From: Brachypterus glaber
Lineage: Eukaryota > Arthropoda > Insecta > Coleoptera > Kateretidae
Direction: 5' to 3'
Assembly (NCBI GenBank): GCA_958510825.1
Contig: OY294048.1
Span: 14,339,589-14,403,588, forward strand
Length of the DNA: 64,000 nucleotides
Shown: positions 46,521 to 57,437 of the stretch, piece after piece
Layout: each line of letters opens with the position of its first letter
How positions within the stretch are numbered: the first letter of the stretch is position 1
Program-made: the position numbers and the translations under genes
The notes under the pieces: model-generated
Told to the model about the DNA's origin: nothing
Databases searched by the model: none
Seen by the model: the letters and a program-made list of their open reading frames with translations, nothing else

Positions 46521-46767
46521 CTTTTTTTAATGTAGAATCACCCCTTTAAATAAGCTGCCGTAGTTTTATAATGTATTATGTATATGTAACATACTGCCTT
46601 CCTTAGTTAAAACGTCCTAACTAAAATTTTTGTCATTTTCGGCTTATCTGCATAAACCGGTTGTTCCATGCCATATTTATCTATTCTCCAGGGTTCTCGC
46701 CAGTCAGAGAAAACAGGGAAACACAGGGAAAGGTCAGGGAAATTAAAATTGAAACCTGGAAGTCGGG
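46521..46767. other. Spacer with AGGGAAA repeats
   Basis: CAGGGTTCTCGCCAGTCAG and several CAGGGAAA words at 46690-46765 suggest the end of another repeat. A similar patch (ATCAGGGAAGTCGGAGAAAA) occurs at 1050. Confidence 0.4.
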
Positions 46768-46824
46768 AAATTTGGCCATTTATTCGAAAAAATTAGGGAA
46801 AATAGCAATGTTAGTTAGGATATT

Positions 46825-47076
46825 TTAACTAATGAGGGCATTATAGTTTAAGTATGGCTGTCTAAAAATAATATTGTTAGTCTCTTCTCTATGGAAACAG
46901 CAAAACGGGCCATCGTCTACGTGTAGATTGCGGATTAAAATGTCAGGGTTGATAGTAATATCTGCCATTCCTGTACGAAAATCCGGTGGCGCTCCGGTGA
47001 TTACGACATCACGACCGGAATGTGAGCCGCCGACGGTTATGTCTGCGGTCAGACCCCGGAGCCGCCTCCCGAAGCT
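46825..47076 (-). other. Exon-like coding trace, unknown protein (unit 1)
   Basis: The minus frame is open for 83 codons, without an early Met, in a GC-rich patch. It contains LTADITVGGSHSGRDVVITG, APPDFRTGMADITINPD and RNLHVDDGPFCCFHREET. It reads more like protein than the competing plus frame (46874-47104), with balanced hydrophobic and charged residues. The protein is not recognised. Confidence 0.35.
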
Positions 47077-47177
47077 TCACCGTCCCCAGGGCGGGCGAAC
47101 ATAATGAATATCTCGACATTGATATTTCTATAAATAGGTGTGACTTACCACGACTTAATTAAATAATTCGGTTTAAC

Positions 47178-47265
47178 ATACGGAGCGGTCCAAAAGTCTC
47201 CCCCACTCTTAACTTTTGAACGAGTTGAGATATCTACTTCAAATTTAGAACTCTTAAATACGACA
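47178..47265 (+). repeat. Solo TIR related to the 17755 MITE
   Basis: GGTCCAAAAGTCTCCCCCAC, CTTAACTTTTGAACG and TTGAGATATC align with the left TIR of 17755-18360. An identical copy lies at about 49144-49231. Confidence 0.5.
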
Positions 47266-47656
47266 ACTTAAACTATCTTTTAGCATATATTTGATACTTT
47301 CAGCTCTTAAAATGTGGACAGGGGGGCATACATCATTTTAAAGCATTTTAAAGCAAATAAAATTCTCTATTGGACTATATATTTTTAATTTTTTTAAACA
47401 AATTTTTTAAGGTTTTGATTTTTCAATTTTTTCTGCTAACAAATGCGATTTTTTGAGTTTTTTTTTGTAAATTTTTATTTATGTCAATTAAAGAAAAGAA
47501 AATTAAACTTTAAAGCGATATTGACATTTGCACGGAAAACGTCAAGAAATAGGCTTTTGTCTGTTTCCAACCCAAAAGAAAAAAAGTAGAGACCTCTTAT
47601 AATGCAGTTTTTAACGCCCGTAGATATAAAAATCTACTAGTCAGTAGTGTATTCTA

Positions 47657-47735
47657 AAATGAAGGGTAACAGGAGAAAACAAGGAGTGTATTTCTGATGG
47701 ACATTTCTAATTTTCTCCTGATACCCTTCAAATAT
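47657..47735. repeat. Hairpin with GGGTAACAGGAGAAAA
   Basis: ATGAAGGGTAACAGGAGAAA pairs with TTTCTCCTGATACCCTTCAA. It is copied at about 49623-49701. Confidence 0.65.
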
Positions 47736-47889
47736 GTTATTTTTACAAAAAAAATAGTTGTGTGTTCTAAAATATATTCTCTACAAAAAAATAATTTAAT
47801 AATAATTAAACTAATAATTTAATTATTATTATTTAATACATATTAAAAACCTGAAAATTATTAACTGGGTATGTGTTACCGGCATTCCA

Positions 47890-48170
47890 TTAAAAAAAAA
47901 TGTTTTCACCCGACTACGGATACATTTTGCTTTCCCATTTTGAAAATTTTCAAAATTTCGGAAAGCCTTGTATTCGTGCAAAAATTTTAATTTTTTTTTT
48001 GTGTATTTTTGCGTTTTATGACGTTTTATGTAGATATAAATCAATTTCGAGCAAAAAAAAATTTTTCGGACGATCGGTCGGTCGGTCGATCGGTCTGTCC
48101 GGGAAATCTTGTGGGCACGATAACTTAAGAACGCTTTAAGTTAGAGACTTGAAATTTGGCATACAGGTAT
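47890..48170 (+). repeat. Dispersed repeat with GGTC array
   Basis: GGAAAGCCTTGTATTCGTGC, an AT-rich part, GACGATCGGTCGGTCGGTCG and GGGCACGATAACTTAAGAAC follow in this order. An inverted copy of the left part is at 63187-63345. It is repeated at 49856-50136. Frames 47829-48139 and 49795-50105 are shadows. Confidence 0.75.
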
Positions 48171-48199
48171 GTTACCAAAAGTTCTCGCTCAGGAAAAAT

Positions 48200-48690
48200 A
48201 CATTTTTTTTAGAAAAATTTTAAAATTGCTATATATGGGTTTTTGAGGTTTGGACTTTTTAAATCTGATAAAAAAATTCTAATTCCACCCCCGAGGGGGC
48301 GAGGAGGAAAATATTTTTCAATGTTATTAATATTTTCTTCAAAATTGGTATATAGTAGTTTTTGTGGTCGACGAATATGAATCTGATAATACTTTTTTTC
48401 TAATTTCACTCCCTAAAGGGTGGGGGTAGGTTTCGTGAAAACTGGTGTATTGGGGTTTTTGAGGTTGCTAAAAGTAAATCTGATAATAAAATTTTTCTAA
48501 ATCCACCCCCTGAAGAGTGGGGGGTAGTTTTCGTGAAAATTGTTATATTGGGGTTTTTGAGGTTGTTAAAAGTGAATCTGATTATTAAAAATTCTAACCC
48601 TAAAGGGGCAGAGGGTAGTTTTCGTGAAAATTGGTATATTTAGGTTTTTATGGTTGCTGAAAGTGAATCTGATAATAAAAAATCCATTTT
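48200..48690 (+). repeat. ~90-bp minisatellite (unit 1)
   Basis: About five diverged units share GTTTTCGTGAAAATTGGTAT, GGGGTTTTTGAGGTTG and AGTGAATCTGATAATAAAA. The repeated CACCCCC...GGGGGTAG blocks give local self-complementarity. It is copied at 50166-50656. Confidence 0.8.
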
Positions 48691-48790
48691 ACGGGCGGAG
48701 GTGAAAAATGGGAAAGCTCTTTTACTGGGCAGTAAATTTGGCCATTTATTCGAAAAAATTAGGGAAAATAGCAATGTTAGTTAGGATATT

Positions 48791-49042
48791 TTAACTAATG
48801 AGGGCATTATAGTTTAAGTATGGCTGTCTAAAAATAATATTGTTAGTCTCTTCTCTATGGAAACAGCAAAACGGGCCATCGTCTACGTGTAGATTGCGGA
48901 TTAAAATGTCAGGGTTGATAGTAATATCTGCCATTCCTGTACGAAAATCCGGTGGCGCTCCGGTGATTACGACATCACGACCGGAATGTGAGCCGCCGAC
49001 GGTTATGTCTGCGGTCAGACCCCGGAGCCGCCTCCCGAAGCT
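48791..49042 (-). other. Exon-like coding trace, unknown protein (unit 2)
   Basis: Identical copy of 46825-47076 in the second tandem unit. Confidence 0.35.
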
Positions 49043-50165
49043 TCACCGTCCCCAGGGCGGGCGAACATAATGAATATCTCGACATTGATATTTCTATAAA
49101 TAGGTGTGACTTACCACGACTTAATTAAATAATTCGGTTTAACATACGGAGCGGTCCAAAAGTCTCCCCCACTCTTAACTTTTGAACGAGTTGAGATATC
49201 TACTTCAAATTTAGAACTCTTAAATACGACAACTTAAACTATCTTTTAGCATATATTTGATACTTTCAGCTCTTAAAATGTGGACAGGGGGGCATACATC
49301 ATTTTAAAGCATTTTAAAGCAAATAAAATTCTCTATTGGACTATATATTTTTAATTTTTTTAAACAAATTTTTTAAGGTTTTGATTTTTCAATTTTTTCT
49401 GCTAACAAATGCGATTTTTTGAGTTTTTTTTTGTAAATTTTTATTTATGTCAATTAAAGAAAAGAAAATTAAACTTTAAAGCGATATTGACATTTGCACG
49501 GAAAACGTCAAGAAATAGGCTTTTGTCTGTTTCCAACCCAAAAGAAAAAAAGTAGAGACCTCTTATAATGCAGTTTTTAACGCCCGTAGATATAAAAATC
49601 TACTAGTCAGTAGTGTATTCTAAAATGAAGGGTAACAGGAGAAAACAAGGAGTGTATTTCTGATGGACATTTCTAATTTTCTCCTGATACCCTTCAAATA
49701 TGTTATTTTTACAAAAAAAATAGTTGTGTGTTCTAAAATATATTCTCTACAAAAAAATAATTTAATAATAATTAAACTAATAATTTAATTATTATTATTT
49801 AATACATATTAAAAACCTGAAAATTATTAACTGGGTATGTGTTACCGGCATTCCATTAAAAAAAAATGTTTTCACCCGACTACGGATACATTTTGCTTTC
49901 CCATTTTGAAAATTTTCAAAATTTCGGAAAGCCTTGTATTCGTGCAAAAATTTTAATTTTTTTTTTGTGTATTTTTGCGTTTTATGACGTTTTATGTAGA
50001 TATAAATCAATTTCGAGCAAAAAAAAATTTTTCGGACGATCGGTCGGTCGGTCGATCGGTCTGTCCGGGAAATCTTGTGGGCACGATAACTTAAGAACGC
50101 TTTAAGTTAGAGACTTGAAATTTGGCATACAGGTATGTTACCAAAAGTTCTCGCTCAGGAAAAAT

Positions 50166-50656
50166 ACATTTTTTTTAGAAAAATTTTAAAATTGCTATAT
50201 ATGGGTTTTTGAGGTTTGGACTTTTTAAATCTGATAAAAAAATTCTAATTCCACCCCCGAGGGGGCGAGGAGGAAAATATTTTTCAATGTTATTAATATT
50301 TTCTTCAAAATTGGTATATAGTAGTTTTTGTGGTCGACGAATATGAATCTGATAATACTTTTTTTCTAATTTCACTCCCTAAAGGGTGGGGGTAGGTTTC
50401 GTGAAAACTGGTGTATTGGGGTTTTTGAGGTTGCTAAAAGTAAATCTGATAATAAAATTTTTCTAAATCCACCCCCTGAAGAGTGGGGGGTAGTTTTCGT
50501 GAAAATTGTTATATTGGGGTTTTTGAGGTTGTTAAAAGTGAATCTGATTATTAAAAATTCTAACCCTAAAGGGGCAGAGGGTAGTTTTCGTGAAAATTGG
50601 TATATTTAGGTTTTTATGGTTGCTGAAAGTGAATCTGATAATAAAAAATCCATTTT
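50166..50656 (+). repeat. ~90-bp minisatellite (unit 2)
   Basis: Copy of 48200-48690 in the second tandem unit. Confidence 0.8.
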
Positions 50657-50699
50657 ACGGGCGGAGGTGAAAAATGGGAAAGCTCTTTTACTGGGCAGT

Positions 50700-50948
50700 G
50701 TATTTTTTTGGATTAGGGAAAAATGTGCTGATAAATAAGTGCATTAAAAAAATGCTAAATAAAAGAATTTTGCAAGCCTGGGTGGGACTGAAAAGTGCTT
50801 GTTAATAAACTTTGACCGTTATATGCCAAAATCCCGTACTTTTTCGGAGTAGAATCTACTGGACTAGTATAGTTTCATAGATAGGAATGGGGAATTATTA
50901 GGAGGCACCAGGGCCTAATGGACTCTGTTCAGAAACGAAGTAATCACA
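50700..50948. other. Spacer
   Basis: Nothing recognised. Confidence 0.4.
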
Positions 50949-51126
50949 TTAGCGGCCATAATTACTAACCCCTTTGAGAACGGAAATGCATCCATATCCT
51001 GTTATGCAAAGAGCGCCGCCCGGGCTTGCGACGTCGGCGTCGTTTTTGCGCCCATGCGACTCCCCACCGACATTTAATGCATTTAACTCGATTAATTTAG
51101 TGTCAAATTGCCTTAATAACGCACGG
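50949..51126. other. GC-rich patch with open frames on both strands
   Basis: The plus frame contains MHPYPVMQRAPPGLATSASF and RPCDSPPTFNAFNSINLVSN. The minus frame contains LRQFDTKLIELNALNVGGES and ends SVLKGVSNYGR. Either could be a fragment of a real exon. A MITE begins exactly at its right edge (51127). Neither protein is recognised. Confidence 0.25.
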
Positions 51127-51555
51127 CTACACGGAAAAAAAATTATAGCTAGGAGCGCTATAACACACATACCAAGCAAATTATAATCGCTTATTATATA
51201 AATACAAGGCTTTCTCTTACAATTATGGCAGTCAGTGTAAAAATTTATATAAAATACTTTAATTGTTTAGTGAATAATAAATTATAACAAATAGTATGAC
51301 ATTTATAGCTTAAATAGATTTAATTATTGTCCGTGCTAATAATTTTTATAATATAATAAAATTTCTGTAAATTTATAATAGTGCCTGTAATAAATATAAT
51401 CGTGTCTGTAATATATATAATCGTTTCCAATTTATTTTTAACATTATTAGTTATTGTGTCCCTTATAATCTATAGCTTAAATCACTATAATTTGCCACTG
51501 TTACCAAATATCTTATAATGTATAGCGCAGAGCCCACTAATTTCTTTCCGTGTAG
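51127..51555 (+). mobile_element. ~429-bp MITE, copy 1 (CTACACGGAAA ends)
   Basis: It starts CTACACGGAAAAAAAATTAT and ends TTTCTTTCCGTGTAG. TA at both ends is consistent with TA insertion. An almost identical inverted copy is at 53530-53961. AT-rich, with no coding frame. Confidence 0.88.
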
Positions 51556-52150
51556 CCCTAAACAAATAAATGAAAATTCAAACCACCCCGGATTTTTTTA
51601 TTTTAGGTTGTTTTTGGGACATTTCCAAACAGTTTTTGACAAAAATTGAAATCGCCCACGAAGCCTTTTTTAAATAAAGTCCTTCTTCTTCAAGTTTGAC
51701 TTTCCATTTAACTTTTTTAAGGCTATCCGTGAACGCTGTTAAATGAACTAGATTGGACCGAACAGTCTGTTTAATATTTTTTCAAAACATTGGTACTGAT
51801 TTTTACTAATTTTATTTTTTTTTTCAGGTATGTATCTGGGTACTACAAACGTTATGGCTCAAAGTAGTAAGTTTAGGCTTTTTTTTATTTAATAAAGGGT
51901 ATTAATGAAGATATATTAATAAATGAGATCACAGAAAATCGTTTTGGTTACGCAAGGATACTGTTTATTTAACGTTTCAAAAAAAAAACCAATTGGCCTA
52001 TGCTAGACGCCATATTTATAGAAAAATGATTTTTTTAAACCTTAGATAAAAGAAGGATAGATAGTAATGTTTACACTAGTATTCAGTTTGTTTACATCCA
52101 AAATAGCCATATAAAGTTTCCATGAGTGAGAGTAACAAAACATAAATATT
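51556..52150. other. Intergenic
   Basis: Nothing firm. Confidence 0.4.
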
Positions 52151-52545
52151 ACTATATAAAACATTTTACTATTCCTTAAAACGACTTTTGTTTGATTAAC
52201 GCAGTCGTCCCTCCGAAGTGACTGATCGATTTCGTGCTTTTTAGCACTCTTCAGAGCCACATATCGGTAGTAGGGACAACTACGAAAATCAAATCCTTTC
52301 CATATATCTCTATCTAGAGTTTAAAAATCGTTGTAAGGAAAAGCAAAAACAGCTAGCGACATCTACTGCTAAAAGCAGAGACTGGATAAACCTATCGACA
52401 GTCCAAAAAAGGAAGCAGTTATTGGTTTCAAGAACCTATTGCACGCTGTCGATAGGGGGCAGATTAATCAATGCCACGGTGGACATTGCCGCCAATTGAA
52501 TCCTAAACGCTAGGAGGTCACCTTTTACAGTGGTATCTGAATTAA
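52151..52545 (+). mobile_element. Foldback element copy with coding-like arm
   Basis: From ATATAAAACATTTTACTATT to about 52430 it matches the left arm of the palindrome at 54556-55184. It then carries that palindrome's loop in the opposite orientation (CTATTGCACGCTGTCGATAG). One frame (after TAG at 52247) reads 92 codons, with FKNRCKEKQKQLATSTAKSR, DWINLSTVQKRKQLLVSRTY and GGRLINATVDIAAN. The opposite strand reads ALKSAKKHEIDQSLRRDD. The coding character suggests captured gene sequence, but I do not recognise it. Confidence 0.7.
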
Positions 52546-52546
52546 T

Positions 52547-52690
52547 AAACTAAATTAAATTGTTTGATATTTACAAAGTTAAAAAATCTATATAAAACAT
52601 TTTACTATTCCTTAAAACGTTTTAAGGAATAGTAAAATGTTTTATATAGATTTTTTAAATTTGTAAATATTAAACAATTTAATTTAGTTT
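52547..52690. repeat. 144-bp near-perfect palindrome
   Basis: The arms of 72 bp meet at AAAACGTTTT (centre 52618/52619). They contain the end sequence of the foldback family: AAACTAAATTAAATTGTTTG outermost and TATAAAACATTTTACTATTC inside. It looks like two element ends joined without interior. Confidence 0.88.
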
Positions 52691-53044
52691 ATAAATATTA
52701 CTGTTTGGAGTTGGAAGAGAATAGGTGACCCTGCACAAAGAAACTAAGTTGTCATTATTGTCATTATTGATGAATTTCGAGTAAATCGCATAGGCGCCGC
52801 GAGGTTTTAAATATTTACATTTTTATTTCTTTTTATCTTGATTTTTTTAAATGATTCCATTTAAACGAGTAAGGTGGATATCGCCTTTCGGCTCGTGTCC
52901 CAAAATTCACCCTCACTGATTAATAGCAATTATTATACGCTTATTGAATAATATACTATTATCCACAACCGTTTTGGGTTTTAAACGATTTATTTTTACA
53001 GACCCGTGATTAATAGGCCTATTAATCACGGCCGTGGATAAAAT
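52691..53044. other. Spacer with a 26-bp perfect palindrome
   Basis: CGTGATTAATAGG followed by CCTATTAATCACG (53005-53030) is a perfect palindrome. ATCGCATAGGCGCCGCGAGG near 52785 is shared with 19265. Confidence 0.55.
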
Positions 53045-53534
53045 ATATTTTTAACTTACCGAGTCAAACAAATTACATTTATTACATTTAGTTTAGTCTA
53101 TTTTCACAGTTTTACACAATTATTTACTAGGCTAAGGGTTGAAAAAAGACTTTCAAAACATTATCTGACATAACACTAAAAAGTCTGAATAATTTTCATT
53201 TAATCAAAATTTCATTTCATAAAATCTCATTTCTTTAAAAAATTAAGTATCACATATTTCAAAGACTGTTCTACCCCTTGGCCCCAGAATTATTATGTAT
53301 AACTATGAAAATAGCTTAATCTGAATGTATTAAATGAAATGTATATGACTCGGCAAGTTAAAAATAGATTTTTTGGTAGCTCATTGTCATAGCTTTTGGT
53401 GCTTCTAGCACCCAAGGGAACCGAATCCGGAGTCTAGCAATTTGAAAATAGCTTAATTTGAATACTTTAAGACATATATAAAATAGTAGGGAGCTAATAA
53501 TGAAATAAAAATGGTCACCAGCTCTCCGACTACA
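53045..53534 (-). mobile_element. Foldback element, copy 2 (one arm lost)
   Basis: Read on the minus strand it follows 16297-16800 closely (TAGTCGGAGAGCTGGTGACC at the start) and stops before the second arm. The adjacent MITE begins at its terminal TA. Confidence 0.82.
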
Positions 53535-53961
53535 CGGAAAGAAATTAGTGGGCTCTGCGCTATACATTATAAGATATTTGGTAACAGTGGCAAATTATAG
53601 TGATTTAAGCTATAGATTATAAGGGACACAATAACTAATAATGTTAAAAATAAATTATAAACGATTATATATATTACAGACAAGATTATATTTATATTAC
53701 AGGCACTATTATAAATTTACAGAAATTTTATTATATTATAAAAATTATTAGCACGGACAATAATTAAATCTATTTAAGCTATAAATGCCATACTATTTGT
53801 TATATTTTATTATTCACTAAACAATTAAAGTATTTCATATAAATTTTTACAATGACTGCCATAATTGTAAGAGAAAGCCTTGTATTTATATAATAAGCGA
53901 TTATAATTTGCTTGGTATGTGTGTTATAGCGCTCCTAGCTATAATTTTTTTTTTCCGTGTA
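53530..53961 (-). mobile_element. ~430-bp MITE, copy 2 (CTACACGGAAA ends)
   Basis: Inverted, nearly identical copy of 51127-51555. It was inserted at the terminal TA of the foldback element at 53045-53534, with TA on both sides. Confidence 0.88.
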
Positions 53962-54555
53962 TATGTTCACGTAGGTTTAGTTTTTGTAACCTCAACAGGA
54001 TAGTCTGGTATTTCATTTTTTAATGTTCGGCTTGATTGTAATTATATTTTCTCAGTACAGATAAAAAAATAGTAGCTTGATTAATTTTCCAATTTAATTT
54101 TTCGTTTAACACTAGCGACACATTTCAAAAACGAACTACCGATTGCCCATTGCCAATTAGTCGGTCTCAACCCTGTCAACTGCACTGGCTTCCACGTGGA
54201 TATTTTTTTGCAATTTTATTACTTCGGAAACTTAGGATATAGGGAGACGATGCTACATATTGAAACCTCGCGTCGCTACAATTGGTCAAATTTTTTGAAT
54301 CATGTATTTTTACATTCCAATACTTTTCCCTATTTTTCTTATAAAAAAAGAAAAACAATTTTTTTAAAAGAGGAAAAAAATCAAGATTTTAAATGTTTGG
54401 AAAAGGAAAAATATTGAAAAAAATACCCCCTTTGACCCCACTCCGATTTTTACAATTAAAGCCGAGAACTGCGGATAAGAAAAGGAACCTATGTTCCAAA
54501 ATTTGAAAAAAAAATAGGTTAAGCAACAGATATATCGACAAACACTGGGTTTCTT
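53962..54555. other. Intergenic
   Basis: Two overlapping short frames at 54176-54417 have no motif. Nothing else. Confidence 0.4.
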
Positions 54556-55184
54556 AAAAAATCTATATAAAACATTTTACTATTCCTTAAAACGACTTTT
54601 GTTTGATTAACGCAGTCGTCCCTCCGAAGTGACTGATCGATTTCGTGCTTTTTAGCACTCTTCAGAGCCACATATCGGTAGTAGGGACAACTACGAAAAT
54701 CAAATCCTTTCCATATATCTCTATATGGAGTTTAAAAATCGTTGTAAGGAAAAGCAAAAACAGCTAGCGACATCTATTGCTAAAAGCAGAGACTGGATAA
54801 ACCTATCGACAGTCCAAAAAAGGAAGCAGTTATTGGCGGCAATGTACACCGTGGCATTGATTAATCTGCCCCCTATCGACAGCGTGCAATAGGTTCTTGA
54901 AACCAATAACTGCTTCCTTTTTTGCACTGTCGATAGGTTTATCCAGTCTCTGCTTTTAGCAATAGATGTCGCTAGCTGTTTTTGCTTTTCCTTACAACGA
55001 TTTTTAAACTCCATATAGAGATATATGGAAAGGATTTGATTTTCGTAGTTGTCCCTACTACCGATATGTGGCTCTGAAGAGTGCTAAAAAGCACGAAATC
55101 GATCAGTCATTTCGGAGGGACGACTGCGTTAATCAAACAAAAGTCGTTTTAAGGAATAGTAAAATGTTTTATATAGATTTTTTA
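54556..55184. mobile_element. ~629-bp near-perfect palindromic foldback element
   Basis: Arms of about 281 bp (54556-54836 and 54903-55184) differ at only a few bases and flank a 66-bp loop with CTATCGACAGCG. The arm ends share AAAAAATCTATATAAAACAT with 52547-52690. Each arm carries the coding-like sequence described at 52151-52545 (FKNRCKEKQKQLATS, AKKHEIDQSLRRDD). The 97-codon minus frame at 54721-55014 crosses the palindrome and is not a normal gene. Confidence 0.9.
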
Positions 55185-56146
55185 AATTTGTAAATATCAA
55201 ACAATTTAATTTAGTTTACTAGGTTTTTTATTAATGCAGGACTTCTATTCGTAAAAATAAAAGAGACCCGTCTTTCTGTCACTGATATCTCATTCATAAA
55301 TAATTATATTTTGGGGGCGTTAGTCAAAACGGGGGAAAACCGTTATTTTTAATGTATTTTCAACATTTAATTTGAAGCTCCCGTAAGTTCTATCCACAAT
55401 TCGTTTATGGATCCATTGAGCTTTTATTCTTATTTTTTAATATTAGTGAGAGAGAAAAAATTTGATCAGCCGTGACATCGTTGTAATACTTTTTCAACCT
55501 CGTACCTTCAGAAAAATGATTTTCCTTTCCTTGCACTAATAAACTCTGTACGTGATAACTAATAACTTACCCGAACTCTAATTAATTATTCCAATTACAT
55601 AGTATTCGAATCATAAATTCAAGTTAGTATGGGTTCATCATGTATGGAGTGGATTCGTTTTCACTTGAACCGAAAATCGATTGTTTGGAGATAAAAAACG
55701 CGAGAACATTTTTTTTATTTTAATTTTTGCAAAAATGACTTCTAGAATTATAAAATAATTGGTTAAAAAAAAATGGTCCTTCGAAAAAAAAAATGTTTGT
55801 TCGGGTGCTTTTTCGTTGACAGTTCATCCGGAAGTCCCAGTAACGCACTTGCAACTGTTCATCTCCCTTTCACGATAAAAAGGTTAAAGTTAAGTTTCGA
55901 ATTACAGGCAAACGCCCCCTTTGATCTCTTCTTTAACGGCTCGTGGTACAATGTTCCATTTAGTTAGTAATTTTAAAAGGCCAGATTACATTTAGTCCTT
56001 TTTTAGTTTTAATTTAGAGAGTATACTGAAGTGTTCGTGTTAGAGCGTCGCTTTTCGGAATCACTGTTTGTAATTGTTTCTAGAAAGAATCAAGTCGACT
56101 AAAGTTTATTGCTTAAAAAGAACAAGGAAAAAAAATATATTTGCCC
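55185..56146. other. AT-rich intergenic stretch
   Basis: No feature supported beyond the AAACAATTTAATTTAGTTTA flank shared with 52672-52691. Confidence 0.4.
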
Positions 56147-56284
56147 GAGGCTGCGCTTATCAATATGCAGCTAAATTTAACTGACACATAATTACCAGGG
56201 CAACCCCAAAATCAAAATCAAAACCCAAAATTTAATCTTTAACCGTTAGATAAATTTTAACTGCACATTGATAAACCCAGCCTC
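56147..56284. mobile_element. 138-bp MITE
   Basis: GAGGCTGCGCTTATCAATAT...GCAGCTAAATTTA is the inverse of TAAATTTTAACTGCAC...ACCCAGCCTC. Confidence 0.75.
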
Positions 56285-57437
56285 AGACAGAAAAATAGTA
56301 AAATATAGCACAACTATTTTTTTGTTAGTGCAACTAGAACTCTAAATCTTTTTTACCTTAACTACATATTTGGTTGCACTAACCAGAAATAGTTATTTTC
56401 TTAACTAGTGTATTAAGTGGATAAAATCACTTAATACACGAGTTGATAATTTAATTTTATCCAACACCTTTTATTTCTAAATAAAAATCTATAATTTTGC
56501 GAAAAATTATGTTAAAAATATTAAGATTAAGTTTTCTTAATACTAAAATAATAGGTAGCCATGGCCTAAGTTTGCCTATTAAAAATAAACAATTGCTAGT
56601 TTTACATTTCTTACAAACGTCAAAATGGACGCGGTGATAACAGAATTTTTAATAAAAACAGTATTTTATTCAAAAACTAAAGAATAATTTGGGGTTTTCT
56701 TTAATTTTTATGGTTTAGTTAACGTGCTTCTATTTATAGAATCGTTATAATACTTAATTAATAGGGTATGTAACTAATTTTGGGTTAGATCAAAAGCTGT
56801 ACGTAAAAGAGTGGGTGAAAAATTTTTTAGTCACTAGTGGAAAAAAACTCACTTTTGACATTTAAAATAGTGCTCAAAACAAGTGTTTCTGTGAAGGTGT
56901 TGGATAAAATATTTTTACCGAGTTAACCGTTATTATCCGGCTTATCCGGCAACATCCGAGCATCAAATTAAAACGGAACCACCTCATGAATGTCCTTTTC
57001 AGGTTGCAAATAGTTTAATCCAATTTCGTTCATCCGTTCCAAAGTTTTCAAAGTGACACGTCCTCCTCTTTGGGAACTCAGTTAAAAATAAATAAAAATC
57101 TTTCAGCTAATATCTATAAGGCACCGTTTAACTTGAGTAATTAAAGAAACGATTATTTCAGTGTTATAAAAATAAATGCAGGAAAGAAAAACCTGCTAAA
57201 TAGTATATATCGAAATGTTGCTAATAAATCAAAGGGGGCAATCGTAAACATTGTGCAGTATGTGCAGTTAAATTTAATGTGATATGCTATTGGACTGCTT
57301 ATAAGCTATATTTATATAAATATCCTTATAGAATATTAACCGGCTCATGTTCAAGTAAAGTAAACATTATAACGATCAATATGTTATAGGACTAGCTCGC
57401 AAGTAACAGTATTATCTGTAAATAACGTAACCTTTTC
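56285..57437. other. Intergenic with nested inverted repeats
   Basis: ACTAGTGTATTAAGTG pairs with CACTTAATACACGAGT at 56399-56442. ATTTTATCCAACACCTTTT (about 56453) is the inverse of the sequence near 56893-56910, enclosing ~450 bp that may be a decayed MITE. No gene. Confidence 0.5.

Larger units (their letters stand above)
46768..48733 (+). repeat. 1,966-bp tandem duplication, unit 1
   Basis: The unit runs from AAATTTGGCCATTTATTCGA to TTTTACTGGGCAGT and is repeated at 48734-50699. I found no differences between units in the parts compared by eye. It contains an exon-like trace, a solo MITE TIR, a hairpin, a dispersed repeat with GGTC units and a ~90-bp minisatellite. Confidence 0.95.
48734..50699 (+). 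repeat. 1,966-bp tandem duplication, unit 2
   Basis: Head-to-tail copy of 46768-48733, apparently identical. It could be a very recent duplication or an assembly artefact. Confidence 0.95.

Noticed and set aside
46874..47104. 76-codon plus frame, repeated at 48840-49070
   Set aside because: The opposite strand frame is longer upstream and more protein-like. The plus frame is probably its shadow.
54721..55014. 97-codon minus-strand frame
   Set aside because: It spans the centre of a near-perfect palindrome, so one half is the antisense of the other and it cannot be an ordinary gene.
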